Shown one piece after another: positions 60,932-64,000 of a DNA stretch of 64,000 nt; the stretch's first letter is position 1, and each line of letters begins with the position of its first letter. The notes under the pieces are model-generated. The model searched no databases, was not told the origin of the DNA, and worked only from the letters and a program-made list of their open reading frames with translations. The DNA is taken from contig NZ_CP067140.1 of the NCBI RefSeq assembly GCF_028553805.1, positions 1,922,001 through 1,986,000 of the forward strand. The letters run 5' to 3'. Both the position numbers and the translations under genes were made by a program. The DNA is from Paracoccus saliphilus. Its GTDB lineage: Bacteria; Pseudomonadota; Alphaproteobacteria; Rhodobacterales; Rhodobacteraceae.

Positions 60932-62102
60932 ATTCCGCTTCCAGGAACGCCCTTATCCGCTCGCCAGCCTGCGCTATTCCCAGCACCCCATCCAGATGCC
61001 CCCGCGTGCCCTCCAGTTCGACGAACTCCACGGGCGTGCCGTCCGACCTGATGATCGCGCCGGTCTCGCGCACCGCGTTTCCGGGAAAGACCAGGTCCTC
61101 GTCGGTATGGATCAGCATCACCGGCACGTCGATATCCAGCAATCCCTGATACAGGCTACCCTCGGGATGCCCCGCCACGAATAGCTGGTTGGCGCGCACG
61201 AGATACAGGAAATGGTTGGCATCCGACACCGATGCCCGCGCCGCGCCTGCCCCGTTCAGGACATCCACGACCTTGTATTCATTCGCCCAATCCTCCCCCG
61301 GATCGGCCCCCTCCTCGGCCCAGTCCCGCCCGAATGCGCCATTGGTCCATTCCGCCGAATTCGCGTGCAGCGTCACGATCTTGAGCGCCTGCGCCAATCC
61401 CGCCTCCGGAGCCGCGCTGTCATAGTAATCTCCGCCGTTCCAGTTCGGATCCAGCCGGATCGGCGAGCCCCAGACATCCAGCCACGCGATCAGATCGGCA
61501 TCCGCCCAGCCCGACGAGATCACCGGGATCACCCGCTCCAGCCGGTCGGGATAGCGCGCCGCCCATTCATAGCTCTGCAGCCCGCCCATCGAGGCGCCCA
61601 TGACGGCGTGCCATTTCTCGATCCCCAACTGTTCCATCAGGCCTAGCTGCGTATCGACGAAATCGCCAATGGTCAGGATCGGGAAATCCATGCCCCAGGG
61701 CTCTCCGGTCTCGGGATGGATCGTCGCGGGACCGGTAGTGATGACATTGGGATCACGTGCGCCCAGATTGACCGGCGTATCGACCGAGACGACGAAATAC
61801 CTGTCCGTGTCGATCGGCTTGCCCGAGCCGATGATCGAATCCCAGTAACCGGGCGCGGCATCGTCCTCGCTGTATTTCCCCGCCGCATGGCTGTTGCCGC
61901 TGAAATAATGCGGGATCAGGATCGCGTTGTCCCCGGCCTCGTTCAACTCGCCATAGGTCTCGTAGCCGAGGCGCATCTCGGGGATGACCTCCCCGCCGCG
62001 CGTAGTGAAATTCTCCAGGGTAAATTCCTGTTTCTCGACCAAAGGCTCATAACCCGCGGCCGGTCCAGCCAGCATCACGGCGATCAATATCGTCAAGCGC
62101 AT
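60930..62102 (-). CDS. Secreted alpha/beta hydrolase of the MetX (homoserine acetyltransferase) type
   Basis: 390 residues. It has a signal peptide, MRLTILIAVMLAGPAAGYEP, unlike cytoplasmic MetX. The body follows the MetX pattern: FTLENFTTRGGEVIPEMRLGYETYGELN, VNLGARDPN, DFPILTIGDFVDTQLGLMEQLGIEKWHAVMGASMGGLQSYEW with the nucleophile Ser in GASMGG, and the C-terminal acid in HTDEDLVFP and His in TRGHLDGV. Probably a periplasmic hydrolase or acyltransferase rather than a methionine enzyme. Starts 134 bp from the divergent GH1 gene. Confidence 0.85.
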   Translation of the reverse strand: MRLTILIAVMLAGPAAGYEPLVEKQEFTLENFTTRGGEVIPEMRLGYETYGELNEAGDNAILIPHYFSGNSHAAGKYSEDDAAPGYWDSIIGSGKPIDTDRYFVVSVDTPVNLGARDPNVITTGPATIHPETGEPWGMDFPILTIGDFVDTQLGLMEQLGIEKWHAVMGASMGGLQSYEWAARYPDRLERVIPVISSGWADADLIAWLDVWGSPIRLDPNWNGGDYYDSAAPEAGLAQALKIVTLHANSAEWTNGAFGRDWAEEGADPGEDWANEYKVVDVLNGAGAARASVSDANHFLYLVRANQLFVAGHPEGSLYQGLLDIDVPVMLIHTDEDLVFPGNAVRETGAIIRSDGTPVEFVELEGTRGHLDGVLGIAQAGERIRAFLEAE

Positions 62103-62236
62103 CCTTGTCCTCCCTCATTCCGCGTTCAGGGAACATCGCGAGGGCCGGAAAGTCCAGCGCCCCCGGCACGGAAACGGGTGGCCAGACCTGCCGGTCTTGC
62201 CCTATGTTTGCGCCAACAGCACTGAAGGAGCCCGAC

Positions 62237-63550
62237 ATGCTACCCTCCCGTTCCGAATTCCCCGACGGTTTCGTTTTCGGCGCGGCGACCGCCGCTTACC
62301 AGATCGAAGGATCGGGTTTCGGCGGTGCGGGACCGTCGCATTGGGACACATTCGCCGCCACTCCGGGCAATATCGCCGATGACAGCAGCGGAGCGCGGGC
62401 CTGCGATCACTATCACCTGTGGGAAACCGATCTCGACCTGATGCGCGATGCGGGGTTTGACGCCTATCGCTTCTCGACCTCTTGGTCGCGGGTCATGCCC
62501 GATGGCCGGACGCTGAATCCCGAGGGGCTGGATTTCTACGACCGCCTTGTCGACGGGATGCTGGAGCGCGGGTTGCAGCCCTTCCTGACCCTGTATCACT
62601 GGGACCTGCCCGCGGCACTTGCCGATCAGGGCGGCTGGCGCAATCGCGACATCGCTGCACTGTTCGCCGATTACGCGACCACGGTACAGGGCCGCCTCGG
62701 CGACCGGCTGACCAGCACCGCAACCCTGAACGAGCCCTGGTGCATCGCGTGGCTGTCGCATTTCCTTGGCCATCACGCTCCCGGTCTGCGCGACATTCGC
62801 GCCGCCAGCCGTGCCATGCATCACGTTCTGCAGGCGCATGGCACCGCAATCGACGCCTTGCGGGCCGAAGGCGCATCGAATCTTGGCATCGTGCTGAATT
62901 TCGAGACCTCGCATCCCGCAGATGACAGCCTTGAGGCAGCGGCATCCGCGGCGCGGCAGGATGCGATCTATAACCAGTGGTTCATCCGGGCGCTGATGGG
63001 GCAAGGCTATCCCGAGGCCGCGCTTGAGGGGATCGGGCCGCATCTGCCCGAAGGTTGGCAACACGATATGGAACGTATCGCCGCGCCGCTCGATTGGCTG
63101 GGTGTGAATTACTACACCCGCAAGCTGCACGGTCATTTGCCCGGATCATGGCCCAATGATCGGGCAGAGGACGGACCTCTGCCCAAGACCCAGATGGGCT
63201 GGGAAATCCGCCCCGAGGGGCTGACCGAATTCCTGGTTCGACTGGCCCGCGACCATACCGGCGACCTGCCGATCCTGGTGACCGAGAACGGCATGGCACT
63301 CGAAGCGCCCGAAGATGTCACCGAGGATGCAAGGCGTGTGGCCTTTATCGGCGACCACCTGCGGGCGGCTAGATCGGCACTGGATCAGGGCGTCAATCTG
63401 CGCGGTTTCTTTTACTGGTCGCTGCTCGACAATTACGAATGGGCCTTTGGCTACGGCCCCAGGTTCGGATTGGTCCATGTCGACTACCGGACCATGCAAC
63501 GCAGGCCCAAGAAAAGCTGGCACGCATTTCGGCGGATGCTGCACGGATGA
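62237..63550 (+). CDS. GH1-family beta-glucosidase
   Basis: 437 residues from ATG 62237, with GAAGGAG 6 bases before. Hydrolyses beta-glucosides in the cytoplasm. FVFGAATAAYQIEGSG is the N-terminal GH1 signature; the acid/base Glu166 is in TLNEPWC, the nucleophile Glu350 in VTENGMA, and YYTRKLHG, LLDNYEWAFGYGPRFGLVHVDY and KSWHAFRRML close the barrel. Length typical for GH1. No transporter gene is adjacent. Confidence 0.97.
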   Translation: MLPSRSEFPDGFVFGAATAAYQIEGSGFGGAGPSHWDTFAATPGNIADDSSGARACDHYHLWETDLDLMRDAGFDAYRFSTSWSRVMPDGRTLNPEGLDFYDRLVDGMLERGLQPFLTLYHWDLPAALADQGGWRNRDIAALFADYATTVQGRLGDRLTSTATLNEPWCIAWLSHFLGHHAPGLRDIRAASRAMHHVLQAHGTAIDALRAEGASNLGIVLNFETSHPADDSLEAAASAARQDAIYNQWFIRALMGQGYPEAALEGIGPHLPEGWQHDMERIAAPLDWLGVNYYTRKLHGHLPGSWPNDRAEDGPLPKTQMGWEIRPEGLTEFLVRLARDHTGDLPILVTENGMALEAPEDVTEDARRVAFIGDHLRAARSALDQGVNLRGFFYWSLLDNYEWAFGYGPRFGLVHVDYRTMQRRPKKSWHAFRRMLHG

Positions 63551-63823
63551 TTTATATGCAATGTTCACGCAGGGCAGTCGCGAATCAGGTTAAAATAGTT
63601 TAATGTCAATAGTTAAGTGGCAGTAAGCGGCTCCCTGACAGCCAACCAATAGACAATTGACTATTTTCGATAATCGTGTCCCCGCAAGTTTGTTCTCTGG
63701 TGTTGTTGTCGTTGTGATCTTGCGGGACGCAGGCTTCTCAAGGGCAAGCCGGTTCGCCAGATCGTTCAGCGGCATCTCGAAAGCAGGGAGCCCCTGTCAG
63801 CGCAGGTCATGTAACCGGCGCCA
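63551..63823. other. Gene-free stretch between GH1 and GMC oxidoreductase genes
   Basis: The left part is AT-rich and holds the dyad AATAG-N8-CTATT with CAATTG at its centre (63648-63665). A 61-residue minus-strand frame at 63590-63775 has no known domain and is left out. No T-run hairpin typical of a terminator is obvious. Confidence 0.4.
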
Positions 63824-64000
63824 TCAGCGCGAATGCACAAACCCGCCGGCAAGAATCATGTCGGCGGCCTTTTCCGCGATCATCGTCACCGGTGCATGCG
63901 TGTTCCCCGAGGGAATCACCGGCATGATCCCGGCATCCGCGATACGCAACCCGCCGATCCCGCGCAGCCGCAACTCCGGATTCACGACGGCCATCGGATC
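63824..64000 (-). CDS. GMC-family oxidoreductase, C-terminal end (runs off window)
   Basis: Only the last 58 residues are inside. They read [40 protein letters not shown] and [15 protein letters not shown], the C-terminal block of GMC (choline/alcohol dehydrogenase type) flavoenzymes; the [21 protein letters not shown] motif is diagnostic. Substrate cannot be told from this part. The gene is cut by the window's right edge. Confidence 0.92.
   Translation of the reverse strand, partial: DPMAVVNPELRLRGIGGLRIADAGIMPVIPSGNTHAPVTMIAEKAADMILAGGFVHSR

Noticed and set aside
63590..63775. 61-codon minus-strand frame before the GMC gene end
   Set aside because: Low-complexity Thr run, no domain, no clear ribosome site; too little to call a gene.

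Overview
The window looks like chromosomal DNA of an alphaproteobacterium of the Rhodobacteraceae, most like Paracoccus. It is GC-rich. It carries a PntA-type transhydrogenase, a COX15-type haem A synthase, FabA/FabB with FabI, a TIGR02300 (FYDLN) protein, Hint-domain and RTX secreted proteins, and the GC-hairpin plus CATGAAGAAGAA intergenic repeat that I associate with this family. Genus is inference. Almost every gene is intact and single-copy, and I see no insertion sequence, prophage or CRISPR array.

Layout: 1-6.4 kb holds the start of pntA (cut by the window edge), an Ala/Asp/Glu hendecad-repeat membrane protein, pepN, a PlsC-like acyltransferase and a CAP lipoprotein. 6.4-13.1 kb holds guaA and an RND efflux pump with a divergent TetR regulator. 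13.2-19 kb holds a dimethylglycine/sarcosine dehydrogenase-like enzyme, panC-panB and a Hint protein. 19.3-24.5 kb holds an MFS/2-hydroxyacid dehydrogenase pair, an SH3 protein, and a CMD/ECF41 sigma unit with an exact ECF41-type promoter. 24.1-31 kb holds an M3 peptidase, an ArsR-NIPSNAP-ABM cluster, dut with a membrane-fused MoeB/ThiF protein, infC with a probable AUA start, and a second Ala-rich membrane protein. 31-36 kb holds fabA-fabB-fabI followed by coupled haloacid dehalogenase and hydrolase genes.

36-45 kb holds a GH5-RTX secreted glycosidase, an M32 carboxypeptidase, haem A synthase, a TrmJ-like methyltransferase, a ThiE-like protein, a GFA protein and purM-purN. 45-51 kb holds tRNA-Ile2(CAU), about 1.1 kb of AT-richer DNA with a nested palindrome and one small membrane ORF, then prkA-yeaH-spoVR and tRNA-Ala(GGC). 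51-64 kb holds DoxX, TIGR02300, a YgjP-like peptidase, GntR-gnd, a Bcr/CflA exporter, tdk, an SDR, DUF2270, ccdA with a SoxW-like thioredoxin, a YigZ protein, a secreted MetX-like hydrolase, a GH1 beta-glucosidase and the 3' end of a GMC oxidoreductase.

The most unusual signal is a composite intergenic repeat of about 140-150 bp present four times (19164, 23982, 43241, 58951), always in the same orientation. Each copy has four or five GTGYAC-type iterons spaced exactly 11 bp apart. A GCATTT hairpin follows 17 bp after the last iteron, then a GTTGC-N14-GCAAC-N10-GTTGC array. The fixed spacing looks like a multi-protein binding site or a structured RNA, and I do not recognise it. A second, terminator-like repeat family has three full copies and one truncated copy.
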